A program made the translations under genes and the position numbers. The notes beneath the pieces were generated by a model. It did no database searches and was not told the DNA's origin. It saw only the letters and a program-made list of their open reading frames with translations. Below, in pieces: positions 17,673 to 26,245 of a DNA stretch of 35,434 nt (its first letter is position 1; each line of letters opens with the position of its first letter). The DNA comes from Planctomycetota bacterium (lineage in GTDB: Bacteria; Planctomycetota; Phycisphaerae; SM23-33): NCBI GenBank assembly GCA_012729725.1, contig JAAYCO010000091.1, forward strand, positions 1 through 35,434, written 5' to 3'.

Positions 17673-18107
17673 ACACCCCAGCCGCTCGCGGCCACATGAG
17701 ACTTCTTTGTTGCTATGCTTCGTAACCTCATATGGGTATAGTAAGAGGATCATGTGGCATGTCCTGATGCATGATTGGAACGCGGAACCAATGATGTGCA
17801 AGGGCAACGAACATATGGTCCTAACATGCATGTTAATGCATCTGCTTTCGGCGGGCTTGATCGCCGATCAGCCGATTGATGAGCAGTTGGTCCCCGTCGG
17901 CGATGAAGTCCTGGCGCCGGATGAGGCTGCGGGTCACTCGTCAGATGGAGTCATGACAGATAGCACGACTGCCACAACTGCGACCAAGCAGACAACTCTG
18001 GAACTGCTGCAATGCCGGATAGCCAATTTCCACTAAGGCTCTGAAATGCAACGCACCATGCTACAGCCCATGATGATGAGATATCTCGTCGGTTTGGAGG
18101 CCCCACT
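17673..18107. other. Gene-poor stretch between lacI and small envelope genes
   Basis: These 435 bp contain only a weak plus-strand frame (best from about 17815 to 18036) with no ribosome site, no recognisable domain and a Thr-rich tail. I do not call it a gene. A ribosome site GGAGG at the right end belongs to the next gene. No repeat copy or terminator with a T-run was seen. Confidence 0.4.
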
Positions 18108-18530
18108 ATGAGGCTGTTTTGGATAACGATAATCACCGTGGCGCTGGTTACGTGTGTGTTTCTTTTGTTTTCCACCGTAAACGTGCTGGACCCCCAACAT
18201 GCCGGCAAGGTCTGCAATAAGCTTGAGTGCGTCAGGCGGCAGAAGGCGGTGTATCTTGGGGTGCGTTCATATATGGAAGACCATGGCCGGATTCCCAATG
18301 ACCTTCAATCACTTGTCGACGCCAAGTACGTGCGATCGGAAGACACCTTCTGCCCCGGCGACTTTGGCAAAACGCCGCAGCCCTTTCAGTACAACCCCGG
18401 CGCCATTGGTGTAAGCTCAGAGACTTTGCTGTCCGACAATGCTGGTTCTCACACGCAACGACACTTGCTGTCCGTCTCGCGTTTTCGCGTACTGACAAAA
18501 GGCAACGGCGAGACTGCTGTTGTTCCATAG
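18108..18530 (+). CDS. Hypothetical small membrane-anchored protein
   Basis: The 140-residue protein has a single N-terminal membrane helix (about 4-24) and a small exported domain with four Cys, including VCNKLEC and TFCPGD. The segment YMEDHGRIPNDLQSLVDAKYV followed by CPGD resembles the post-helix region of planctomycete pseudopilin-like proteins (quoted part: HGRIPNDLQSLV), but there is no prepilin cleavage motif. GGAGG lies 7 nt before the ATG. It is first of three closely spaced plus-strand genes (34 bp to the next). No function can be assigned. Confidence 0.7.
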   Translation: MRLFWITIITVALVTCVFLLFSTVNVLDPQHAGKVCNKLECVRRQKAVYLGVRSYMEDHGRIPNDLQSLVDAKYVRSEDTFCPGDFGKTPQPFQYNPGAIGVSSETLLSDNAGSHTQRHLLSVSRFRVLTKGNGETAVVP

Positions 18531-18564
18531 CATTGACCACGCAGCCTCCAGAGAAAGGAATACA

Positions 18565-18909
18565 ATGAGCAGATCATGGACTGTCGGAATGCTTCTTGTC
18601 GTCGGCCTGATAGTCGGGTGCAGCCCCGCCAGGCATTGGGAGCTTTACACATCCCCCGAGCTGACCGGACCCTGCGGCATAGCCATTGTGGCAAGCAGCT
18701 GTGAAATCTGGGGCAAGACACGATACGATTACCCCACTATTCGCGTGACGGCAGAGAATGGCGACGTGTTGGAGTTTATTCCATATGACGAGGATCCCAA
18801 ACATTGGGTACTGTATCGAGTGAATCCCGACAACACTAAGACCAAGCTGCCGCTGGTGCTTGTGGAGAAGGGCTGGGGATCCGCTCCAGAGACATGGAAT
18901 CCCCAGTAG
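18565..18909 (+). CDS. Hypothetical small lipoprotein
   Basis: The 114-residue protein starts MSRSWTVGMLLVVGLIVGC, a clear lipoprotein signal with lipobox IVGC. The mature part is short and has no recognised domain. I chose the ATG at 18565 because it is preceded by AGAAAGGA and starts the signal peptide. A longer frame from 18520 would hide it. It sits between two other envelope-type genes and its 3' end may overlap the next gene by 16 bp if that gene starts at 18894. The function is unknown. Confidence 0.7.
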   Translation: MSRSWTVGMLLVVGLIVGCSPARHWELYTSPELTGPCGIAIVASSCEIWGKTRYDYPTIRVTAENGDVLEFIPYDEDPKHWVLYRVNPDNTKTKLPLVLVEKGWGSAPETWNPQ

Positions 18910-18932
18910 TTGCTTTTAGGACACGGCATCCT

Positions 18933-19430
18933 ATGACATGCACAAACCGTTTCTGTATGCTCGTCGCAGGTGGTATGGCACTTGTCGGCCTGCTGATTTT
19001 GTCGTCTTGGGCTACGACTCATATCCTATGGGATGGTCGAATGCCAATAGGCCAATGGTTTCTCCACATCAGCGACGAGATAGGCAGACCGATTCCAGAT
19101 GCCGCAATGGAGATTATATCCCCCAAAGGAAGGTCACTGAGCACTCCTGGTGTCGAGTCTTCCGGCCCGTTTGACAACTATGCCGGCCCTGGCAGTCTGG
19201 CAAGCGATTCTCAAGGCGTAATCATGCTTCATAACACTCGCGAGTTACCCTATGGCGGAAGCTGCTGGAAACTGCTTTGGATATGGCCCATAGGCGCCTG
19301 CCCTGCCCACAGCCCTGAATCGCTCATTGTGCGCATCACCTCTCCAGGGCATGAGCCGGCAGCCACGACCATTGAAACTATACTTTCGCAAGGCCATGTC
19401 GCTCTGACCTTGCACACAAAGAGCAAGTAG
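18933..19430 (+). CDS. Hypothetical membrane-anchored protein with an Ig-like/carboxypeptidase-regulatory-like domain
   Basis: From the ATG at 18933 the product has 165 residues: one N-terminal transmembrane helix (about 9-28), then a beta-rich domain. The pattern ISDEIGRPIPDAAMEII, followed by a glycine-rich loop and DSQGVIMLH, resembles carboxypeptidase regulatory-like or CNA-B-like folds, in which small molecules or matrix are bound outside the cell. An alternative start at 18894 would overlap the lipoprotein gene by 16 bp. It is the last of three small envelope genes. The function is unknown. Confidence 0.65.
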   Translation: MTCTNRFCMLVAGGMALVGLLILSSWATTHILWDGRMPIGQWFLHISDEIGRPIPDAAMEIISPKGRSLSTPGVESSGPFDNYAGPGSLASDSQGVIMLHNTRELPYGGSCWKLLWIWPIGACPAHSPESLIVRITSPGHEPAATTIETILSQGHVALTLHTKSK

Positions 19431-19480
19431 AGGCAGAGAAGCCTGCACAATTCACCAAAAGATCATACGCTGCGGCGGGC

Positions 19481-19660
19481 CAATCGCAAGAAGCCCCGCA
19501 TGGGAATGCGGGGACCTAGCTGTTATCGCGCAGCGAATCATCGCCGTTTGCTGTTTGGTTCGCCTCGTGATCATCGCACGAAAAACAAATACAATGGCGA
19601 GGTGTCGCTACGCGACTGAAGTCTCCTTTCTCGGCCAAAGGCTGCGCGGGGCTCCGCACG
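19481..19660. repeat. Dispersed inverted-repeat element, copy A (right arm degraded)
   Basis: The left arm AGCCCCGCATGGGAATGCGG (start about 19492) and the inner segment TATCGCGCAGCGAATC match the copies at 22457, 23349 and 35239, and the right inner arm GGCGAGGTGTCGC is also present. The outer right arm is largely replaced and keeps only CGGGGCTCCGCACG. The 503-bp gap 19431-19933 that holds it contains no gene I can support, only two small hairpins (19685-19701, GTTATTC/GAATAAC; 19825-19843, GGGGGA/TCCCCC). Confidence 0.85.
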
Positions 19661-19933
19661 TCGTGCTGATTCTGGTTGTTGGGTGTTATTCGGAGAATAA
19701 CGGCGTGGTTTTGCTTCTTGGATGAAATCCCATTGACCTGACAAATGTGCGGTAGTCACGAATTGCGCATCGCCAGAGCCACGCGCGAAACATGCCGTGC
19801 CAAGAAGACTTGTCGCGTCATGAGGGGGGAATTATACTCCCCCACCATTACACACAATCGCCTGCGGCCGCTCGGTTCGCTCGTATGTGGAGGATGGTTG
19901 CCGGCAAGCGGCCGTAGCTAATAGGATATTTAC

Positions 19934-22454
19934 ATGACACGTCACGTTCACCTGATATGCAACGCTCACCTTGATCCGGTGTGGCTTTGGGAATGGCCCG
20001 AAGGGGCGGCTGAGGCAATCTCGACCTTCCGGGTTGCCGTTGAGCTGTGCGAGAACAGCCACACTCTCGTGTTCAATCACAACGAGGCCGTCCTGTACGA
20101 ATGGGTGCGGCTGTACGATCCGTCGCTGTTCGACCGCATTCGCAAGCAGGTCCAGGCGGGCCGATGGCGTATCATGGGCGGGTGGTATCTTCAGCCCGAC
20201 TGCAACATGCCCAGCGGCGAATCATTCGTCCGCCTGATTCTGGCGGGTCGCGAGTACTTCGGGCGGCATTTCGGCGCCAGACCCACAGCCGCGATCAACT
20301 TCGACCCGTTTGGTCATTCCCGCGGACTGGTCCAGATCATGGCCAAATCTGGCTTTCGTTCGTACCTGTTCGGCCGGCCGCAACAGAGGCATTGTCAGCT
20401 TCCCGACGGCCCGTTCGTCTGGGTTGGATTCGACGGCTCCAGTGTGCTTGCCAGACGTTTCACCGGCTGGTACAGCACACCGCTTGGCAAAGGCCGCAAG
20501 ACGATCGAGGCCCGGATATCTCAATCGAACAATGATCCCGAGGCGATTTTGTGGGGAGTGGGCAACCACGGCGGCGGCCCAAGCCGCCAGGATGCACGCG
20601 ACATCGACGCCATGATCGCGCAGCGCGATGATGTTGAGATAATCCACTCGACGCCAGAAGCCTACTTCGCCGATGTCGAACGCTCGCAGCGTCCGCTTCC
20701 TCGTCATGAGGGAGATCTGAATCCCTGGGCGCCCGGCTGCTATACGTCAATGATGCGGGTCAAGCGAAAGCACCGCCAGCTTGAAAACGAGTTGTACCTG
20801 ACGGAGAAGCTCGCGTCATGTGCCGCCGCCAATGGGCTGATAACCTATCCGCGGGCGGACTTGGAATCGGCAGGCAAGGATCTGATGTTTGCCCAGTTCC
20901 ACGACATACTGCCCGGTTCGTGCAACGCTGCGGCCGAGGATGCGTCGCTGCGACTGATGGATCATGGGCTGGAGATTCTGGATCGGCTCCAAGGCGCGTG
21001 CCTTCTTCGCCATGACACGCACGCAGCGGCAGGCGCGCGAGGGGCATATACCCATCATTGTCGCAAATCCGCATCCTTACACGGTCGAAGACACCGTGGA
21101 GTGCGAATTCTGTCTGCCCGATCAGTGCAGCGACGGCACGTTCACCGATGTGACGGTGCTTGGCAACGGCAAGCCCATCGCCTCGCAGATCGAGCAACAG
21201 CATAGCAATCTGGCGCTTGATTGGCGAAAACGCATCGTGTTCAAGACAAGGCTTAAGCCTGGATCGGTCAGCCGATTCGACTGCACGCTGAAAGTCCTGA
21301 ATCGCAAGCCTGCCATTACGCGACGCCCCCGAAATGGATTCTACATATTCAAGAATGATATTCTTGACGTGCGAGTTAACGCAGCCACTGGCCTGGTTGA
21401 TCGCTATGCGGTGGCCGGCGTTAACTACCTTACCCAAGGGGCTTTCTGCCCGCTGGTGCTGCGTGATAATGAAGATCCATGGGAGGTTAGCGCCACTGCT
21501 TTCGGTCCTGTTGCGGGCAGGTTCCGGCTCATGGACAAGACCAAGGGCAGCCGCTTCAGCGGTTTGAAGAACACCATCGAGTCCGTGCGCGTGATCGAAG
21601 ATGGCGACGTGCGAACCGTTATCGAAGCGGTGCTGGCATATAAGGAATCGTTCATCTGCCAGAGATACGCCCTGCCGAAACAAGGCAGCGAGGTGATGGT
21701 GGAAACTCGAGTCCTGTGGAACCAGAAGAACAGCATGCTCAAACTGGAACTGCCGCTGGCCATCAACGCGAAGCGCTATCTCGGCCACACTGCCTTCGGG
21801 GTGCAAACCCTGCCGATGAACGGCACGGAGGCGGTCGCACAGAAATGGGTATGCGCCGCCGACGATGCCAATGGTCTGGGCCTGACGTGCATCAACGACG
21901 GCATTTACGGCTCGGACTGGTGCGGCAATTCCATTCGGCCGTCGCTGCTGCGAGCGCCTGCCTACAGCGCTCACCCGGTGGGCAATGCGCCAACGTGTCC
22001 GCCGGATCGCTTCAGCCCACGCATCGATCAGGGCGAGCACATCTTCCGGTTCTGGATCAACGCCGGGAACATCGATCAGCGACTGCGGGCGGTTTCGGCG
22101 GAGGCGCAGGTTAAGAACGAAAGACCGTACGCCCTGTCCTTCTTTCCCAAGGGGGACGGTTCTCAGCCGAAGCCGGTGGTCGTCCTCGACAACCAGGCCA
22201 TCGAGCTTTCCTGCTTGAAGCGGGCTCAGAATGACGACGGATGGGTGTTTCGGCTTTTCAACACTACCGATTGCAAGCAGTCCCTGCGGCTGAGATTGCC
22301 AATCGCCGGCGTGCGTTCCACATGCCGCTTCGGCCGATACGAGATCAAGACCTTCAGGCTCAACAGCGATGGCGTTCTCAGCGAAGTGAACCTGTTGGAG
22401 GAAGAAGCCCCCGATGCATGCATATATCATAACACAATGGCGGGCAAATCGTAA
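19934..22454 (+). pseudogene. GH38 alpha-mannosidase interrupted by a +1 frameshift
   Basis: Two overlapping frames together encode one glycoside hydrolase family 38 protein of about 839 residues. Frame 1 (from 19934) carries the catalytic domain: HLDPVW (His12 and Asp14, zinc ligands), the nucleophile Asp124 in INFDPFGHS, and AQFHDILPGS. The reading must move forward one base near 20993, where CTCCAAGGCGCG would become DRLQARAFF if one G were absent. Frame 2 then continues with IPIIVANPHPY and the beta-rich C-terminal domains to 22454. GH38 enzymes hydrolyse alpha-mannosides from glycans. No signal peptide is evident. Both halves are otherwise intact, so this is a recent mutation, a sequencing or assembly error, or less likely programmed frameshifting. 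The stop codon lies at the border of a repeat element. Confidence 0.85.
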
Positions 22455-22456
22455 GA

Positions 22457-22614
22457 AGCCCCGCATGGAAATGCGGGGACCCCACTTTTATCGCGCAGCG
22501 AATCCTCGCCGTTTGCTGTTTGATTCGCGTCGTGATTATCGAACGAGAAACAAATACAACGGCGAGGTGTCGCTCCGCGACTAAATTCAGGTCCCCGCAT
22601 TTCCATGCGGGGCT
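22457..22614. repeat. Dispersed inverted-repeat element, copy B (intact)
   Basis: This is the most regular copy: 158 bp with perfect 25-bp terminal inverted repeats (22457-22481 and 22590-22614). Each 25-bp end is itself a hairpin (CCCCGCAT, 4-nt loop, ATGCGGGG). The inner halves (TATCGCGCAGCGAATCCTCG and the facing CGGCGAGGTGTCGCTCCGCG) are also imperfectly complementary, so the whole element can fold into one long hairpin or a multi-branched structure. There is no open reading frame. It begins 2 bp after the mannosidase stop. The flanking GCTTCTTGGATGAAAT (22635-22650) also occurs beside copy A (19713-19728). Confidence 0.92.
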
Positions 22615-22771
22615 CCGCACGTTGGGCCGCCTTCGCTTCTTGGATGAAATGCGTGGTTCTTCGAGGTTGCGGCGAACGAGGCGGTGGGATATGGACTGGA
22701 ATTCGCCCGTGGGAGCTTGAGAAGATTACCATCATCGAAGATACGAACGAGAAAGCCGCGGCTGAGGGAGA

Positions 22772-23203
22772 ATGACAATCATGTTGGCAAGACGGCACTT
22801 ACTGTCAGGGCTTGTGTTTGGTTTGTGCTCCTTCTGGGGAATCTGGTTGTGGGGGAAGGTCCTGGTGCTTACCGTAACGCATCGTGAGTTGCTGGGCGAC
22901 ATGCCGAAGGTCATGGCCACGCCTTTCTTCGGCCCATGTGTGGCGTGGGCAGCAATGACATTGTGTTTCGCCACAACGATCAAGTGGCCCTCACCTCACC
23001 CGTTGAAATCGTCTTCTCTATGGAGGCTGCACGTTGTTTTTCTGCCGCTCATGGCAGCAGGATTGCATCTTTGGGTGGCCAGCGAGCCAAGAGCCACCAT
23101 CGTGCCCCTGGTCACCAACACGGTGCTGTATATGGCGTACGCCACCGGCTGTGCCGGTGTTTTGGCGGGTAGAGTCTCCCGATGTGTTTCCATTGCAGGA
23201 TGA
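22772..23203 (+). CDS. Hypothetical multi-pass membrane protein
   Basis: The 143-residue protein is predicted to have four hydrophobic segments (about 9-32, 48-66, 83-102 and 113-136) and no recognised family signature. It starts after GAGGGAG. An ATG three codons downstream (22781) would give better spacing to that site. It is flanked on both sides by copies of the dispersed repeat, so it forms an isolated single-gene unit. The function is unknown. Confidence 0.6.
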   Translation: MTIMLARRHLLSGLVFGLCSFWGIWLWGKVLVLTVTHRELLGDMPKVMATPFFGPCVAWAAMTLCFATTIKWPSPHPLKSSSLWRLHVVFLPLMAAGLHLWVASEPRATIVPLVTNTVLYMAYATGCAGVLAGRVSRCVSIAG

Positions 23204-23348
23204 TCAAAGGGCAGACGCCTTTCGGCATTTCGCGGCCCTTCCTTTGATTCACCAGAAAGTACACAGCAGTCCTCGCGATTATCTGTCCATTCATATACCA
23301 TGTGCAATGCCCGAACACATCAAACGTGCAGGCGTGCCAATCGCAAAA

Positions 23349-23507
23349 AGCCCCGCATGGAAATGCGGGGACCTAACTGTTATCGCGCAGAGAATCCTCA
23401 CCGTTTGCTGTTTTTCTTCGCATCGTGATCATCGCACGAAAAACAAATACAACGGCGTGGTGTCGCTACGCGACTGAAGTCAGGTCCCCGCATTGCCATG
23501 CGGGGCT
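23349..23507. repeat. Dispersed inverted-repeat element, copy C
   Basis: This 159-bp copy has 25-bp ends at 23349-23373 and 23483-23507 that are complementary except for one loop base (GGAA versus TTGCC side). The inner segment TATCGCGCAGAGAATCCTCA carries two changes relative to copy B. It fills the 320-bp gap between the membrane protein and the convergent FmdE-like gene, which otherwise holds nothing I can support. Confidence 0.92.
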
Positions 23508-23523
23508 CCGCACGTCTTGCTCG

Positions 23524-24189
23524 TTACGATTCATGGTGCCATGTCAGCAGATCAAAGCATTCCTCCGGGGCTGTGCTCAGAATTCGCCTTGCAGCCCGGC
23601 CCTTGATCTCGTCGACCTCCGGGTGGTCGCACCCGAAGCCTTGCGCCTTGAGCTCGAAGAATTGTGCTGGAATGAAGCCTTCACGCAGCCGGAATCGTAG
23701 GCTTTGGCCGGTGGAAAGGCGTTTGGCCTCGAAGACGAAGCTCTCCAGCGAAAGCGAAGGCTTAGCCTCCTGCTTCGCCGGACGGGTCAACTCTGTTCCG
23801 GTGTAAAGCTCGAAGATGTCCCACACCCCGGGCATTCCACCCTGGACAGAAAGCCTGATGTCCGACGCGTCGGGCGCCCCGTCAGCAAACAGCTTCGCGG
23901 TTGCGAAGCGGATTGCCTGATAACCGGTGGCCACGCCTGTGCAGATCGCCTCCTCATGATCGCCCTCGTGCGAAGAGGAGTCATGAGCGTGATCCTCGTG
24001 GCGGTGGTGATACGCCATCGCATCGGCGAGCGTGATCTCCTGAACAACGCCACCAGCCCGCCGGACCCGCAGGGGATCCACTTTCGGATACGATGCCCCA
24101 GGCTTCTGGGCAGAGGAACACCCGAGCTGGGCAAACAGGGCAATTCCCAGCAGAAATCCTGCAACGACTTTGTGGCTGCACTTGCGCAT
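23524..24189 (-). CDS. FmdE-like lipoprotein with a His-rich loop
   Basis: The 221-residue protein begins with a hydrophobic signal ending AQLGC, a probable lipid anchor. The middle part resembles the FmdE family (formylmethanofuran dehydrogenase subunit E-like): EAICTGVATGYQAIRFA corresponds to the family HLCPGLAIGYR segment, and GGMPGVWDIFELYTG to the downstream conserved stretch. Just before it lies a strongly His/Asp/Glu-rich loop (YHHRHEDHAHDSSSHEGDH), a likely metal-binding site. The ATG at 24189 has AAGGAGA 6 nt upstream and is preferred over a TTG two codons earlier. The gene follows a pseudopilin gene by 29 bp. I infer a periplasmic metal-binding protein. Methanofuran metabolism is not supported. 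Confidence 0.65.
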   Translation of the reverse strand: MRKCSHKVVAGFLLGIALFAQLGCSSAQKPGASYPKVDPLRVRRAGGVVQEITLADAMAYHHRHEDHAHDSSSHEGDHEEAICTGVATGYQAIRFATAKLFADGAPDASDIRLSVQGGMPGVWDIFELYTGTELTRPAKQEAKPSLSLESFVFEAKRLSTGQSLRFRLREGFIPAQFFELKAQGFGCDHPEVDEIKGRAARRILSTAPEECFDLLTWHHES

Positions 24190-24218
24190 ACTCAATCTCC
24201 TTGCTTGGGCCGGGACCG

Positions 24219-24929
24219 TTACTTCGGTTTCCAGGCGCTCCAGAATGGGTCAAATCGGTTGGAAAACCCCATAGGCACGTCTTCTGAACGAAGAGACTCC
24301 TCATGCGAGTCCAGAAAAACGACGTTGGCAGTTTCCATGTGACGATAGACCAGGTTGTCTTTAACACATGCATGAAACAATATAACACCTGGGCCACACG
24401 ATGTGCACCAGGCATCTGAAAGCGAGCAGACGTTGGAGGGAGTCTCAAACTCCAATAGTCTGCGATACACGGTTTGGTCGGGCCTGCCGCCGAGGCCAAA
24501 CGTACCGTTCATTCCATAGCTCAGGCCGTACGGACGATCGACGCTAGGCTCGCCAGCGGTTGGGCGGCTCTGCATGGCGTTCTCGTGGCTCGGGCAGATC
24601 AGCGAGGATTGCTCGCCCATCGGTCCGATGAGGTTGCCGTCGTCGTCGTAGTCCAACGACGCGCTGACATACCGCAGCAACTGGGCGTTCATGAACCAAT
24701 GCAGCGGACTGATCGGCTCACGACTCTTCGGCTCCGACGACGGCAGCCAATCATCGTTCTCATTGGCGTAGAAGTTCACCGCCAGTCCAAGATTCCTCAG
24801 GTTGGCGGCGCACGCGGCCCGTTGGGCAAGTTCCCTCGCTCGGCTCAGGCTGGGCAGCAGAATGCCGACCAGCGACGCAATGATCGCGATTGCCACAAGC
24901 AGCTCGATAAGTGTGAATCCTCGTTTCAT
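24219..24929 (-). CDS. Pseudopilin-like secreted protein (prepilin-type N-terminus)
   Basis: The 236-residue protein opens [17 protein letters not shown], a textbook prepilin cleavage/methylation motif (cleavage after Gly4, Glu at +5), then a helix rich in Ala/Arg. The globular part ends with VVFLDSHEE, corresponding to the H-x9-DG-like end of the planctomycete DUF1559 family. These proteins are exported by a type II/IV pilus-like system and are found in large numbers in Planctomycetota. AGGAAG precedes this ATG. A longer frame to 24968 would bury the motif. It lies between the PEP-CTERM gene (85 bp upstream) and the FmdE-like gene. Confidence 0.92.
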   Translation of the reverse strand: MKRGFTLIELLVAIAIIASLVGILLPSLSRARELAQRAACAANLRNLGLAVNFYANENDDWLPSSEPKSREPISPLHWFMNAQLLRYVSASLDYDDDGNLIGPMGEQSSLICPSHENAMQSRPTAGEPSVDRPYGLSYGMNGTFGLGGRPDQTVYRRLLEFETPSNVCSLSDAWCTSCGPGVILFHACVKDNLVYRHMETANVVFLDSHEESLRSEDVPMGFSNRFDPFWSAWKPK

Positions 24930-25014
24930 AAGTGCTTCCTGGGATTCCCAGCCCGGCCGGAGCCGCACGAAAATCGACCCCGGCCGAACTCGGGAGGTAA
25001 TCCCTGCGTGGAGC

Positions 25015-25650
25015 TTACACGGCTCTGCGCTTGCGGCGAATCACCGCCATGCCGCCAAGTCCCAGGAGCGACAGCGTCGTCGGTTCCGGCACGGCGCCGC
25101 CAAAGGCGTCGAAGAACATGGCGGAGTTGGGGCCGTTGCCGACTCGCGCCACGCGGACGTACTTCACGTCCTCCGAGAAGAGCCCGGCGAAGTCAAACGC
25201 CTCTTCACGCAGATATCCAGGCGTTGAGCCCCCAAGCGTGCCGATCTGTGTGAAGATCAGGCCGTCAGTGCTGGCCAGCACGTTGGCCGAGGCGTTTGGC
25301 CCGGCGTATAGGCTGATGGTCAGATCATCTCCAGGCATATCGGAAATGCCCCCATCCCATCTCATCACGATGAACTCATTCGGGGCGTTGGACCGCCATC
25401 CGGCAACGTAATCCTTGTCGCCGGCGTGCCACATGTAGCCGTTGCCGTCGGCGTCCGCGTCGGGGGCGCCGGTCAGCCAGAACTCGGCATCCGCCGACAT
25501 CAGCGAGCCGCCGTAGTTCTGAATGTTGCTGGAATACGCCTCCACGCCGTCGGCCCAGTTAATGCCGCCGCTCACGGCCCCATTTGCCGAAACCGCCGCC
25601 GAGCCCAGCAGGACCACGGTCATCATCACGATTCTTTTTTGACTTTTCAT
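25015..25650 (-). CDS. PEP-CTERM exported protein
   Basis: The 211-residue protein has a signal peptide (about 1-24), a beta-rich domain of about 160 residues with several Asp/Gly loops and the C-terminal sorting signal [23 protein letters not shown]: the PEP motif, a membrane helix and a basic tail (shown in parts: [11 protein letters not shown] and RRKRR). PEP-CTERM proteins are processed by exosortase, which is not encoded here, and end up on the surface or in exopolysaccharide. The beta domain resembles other planctomycete PEP-CTERM proteins of unknown ligand. AAAGG lies 8 nt before the ATG. It is the first of a minus-strand run with the pseudopilin and FmdE-like genes. Confidence 0.93.
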   Translation of the reverse strand: MKSQKRIVMMTVVLLGSAAVSANGAVSGGINWADGVEAYSSNIQNYGGSLMSADAEFWLTGAPDADADGNGYMWHAGDKDYVAGWRSNAPNEFIVMRWDGGISDMPGDDLTISLYAGPNASANVLASTDGLIFTQIGTLGGSTPGYLREEAFDFAGLFSEDVKYVRVARVGNGPNSAMFFDAFGGAVPEPTTLSLLGLGGMAVIRRKRRAV

Positions 25651-25802
25651 TATCTACACCTTTCATCCTTTGGTTCAGTCTGTGTATGCCGACAGTCAAA
25701 CACCGACGGCACAGTTTCCTCTACTTCCTTTGCTTCCTCTTCTTCCTCGATCTGGCGTGTGGTTTTCCTCGCACCTCCGTTCCAGCCGGCTTGGCCCGCA
25801 AC

Positions 25803-25843
25803 AAAAAAGGGAGCATCGAGCGGTCGTCCGCTCGCATGCTCCC
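25803..25843 (-). terminator. Rho-independent terminator of the iron transport operon
   Basis: On the minus strand a long hairpin (outer GGGAGCAT/ATGCTCCC, inner GAGCGG/CCGCTC, with a one- or two-base bulge; 25809-25843) is followed by six T residues (25808-25803). It lies 45 bp after the hemP stop codon and 153 bp before the PEP-CTERM start, so it separates the iron operon from the next unit. Confidence 0.9.
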
Positions 25844-25887
25844 TGGCTGGCTCAGAAGCTGGCTGGGTGGGGCTTAGGCTATTGTCG

Positions 25888-26064
25888 TTACTTGTTTAAA
25901 ATCAGTTTTCCGTTCTTCGTCAGTCGCAGGCGGTACACCTCACCGTCATGGTGAATCCGCACTTCGTTGCGGTCGGCGAAGAGGTAACTCGCCTCAAGCA
26001 CGCCCGCGGCCATGAGCAACCGCTGCGCACTGCAATGGCATGGGCTTCCATCCTCGTGGCGCAT
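25888..26064 (-). CDS. hemP: HemP-like small iron/hemin uptake protein
   Basis: The 58-residue product ends in the hallmark of the HemP/HmuP family: [25 protein letters not shown] (quoted part: [15 protein letters not shown]). HemP is a small cytoplasmic protein linked to hemin uptake in proteobacteria, with a proposed regulatory role. I chose the ATG at 26064 because AGGAGG lies 11 nt upstream. A longer frame to 26100 overlaps the preceding gene. It is the last gene of the feoB operon, directly downstream of the FeoB-associated peptide and 45 bp before a strong terminator. Its N-terminal half has two Cys (PCHCSAQ). A role in ferrous iron use is inferred from context, since no heme receptor is present. 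Confidence 0.8.
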   Translation of the reverse strand: MRHEDGSPCHCSAQRLLMAAGVLEASYLFADRNEVRIHHDGEVYRLRLTKNGKLILNK

Positions 26065-26072
26065 GACTTTTT

Positions 26073-26228
26073 TTACCTCCTGGACTTGTTCGCTTCGCAT
26101 GTCGTCTGCCCTTCATTGCATCCGCCGCAGCCGGCGCACCCGCTCTTGCCCGCAGCGCTGCGATACAGGCCATAGCCGACGCCGGCGGCGGCAAGCATTA
26201 CGATTCCGATTACAAGCAATATTTCCAT
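26073..26228 (-). CDS. FeoB-associated Cys-rich membrane protein
   Basis: This is a 51-residue peptide, too short for many gene callers. It begins [20 protein letters not shown] (one membrane helix), followed by a short basic segment and the cluster CAGCGGC plus one further Cys, and ends TCEANKSRR. This is the typical form of the FeoB-associated Cys-rich family (PF12669). The gene begins 17 bp after the feoB stop and is followed by hemP, whose ribosome site AGGAGG lies in its last codons. GAGGTGG precedes the ATG. The family is thought to assist or tune FeoB, perhaps as a FeoC-like partner with a metal or redox centre, but its function is not established. Confidence 0.9.
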   Translation of the reverse strand: MEILLVIGIVMLAAAGVGYGLYRSAAGKSGCAGCGGCNEGQTTCEANKSRR

Positions 26229-26245
26229 TCATCCACCTCACTTTC

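Noticed and set aside
17707-18036. A possible plus-strand gene of 109 codons after lacI
   Set aside because: There is no ribosome site or domain, the N-terminus is rich in Met and Cys, the tail is Thr-rich, and no family resemblance was seen. Left as an unassigned stretch.
19685-19701. Hairpin GTTATTC/GAATAAC as a terminator for the small envelope genes
   Set aside because: It has no T-run and lies about 255 bp after the last stop. It may belong to repeat-flanking sequence.
20760-22466. A minus-strand open frame of 568 codons antisense to the mannosidase
   Set aside because: It is the shadow of a GH38 coding region whose motifs are clear on the plus strand.
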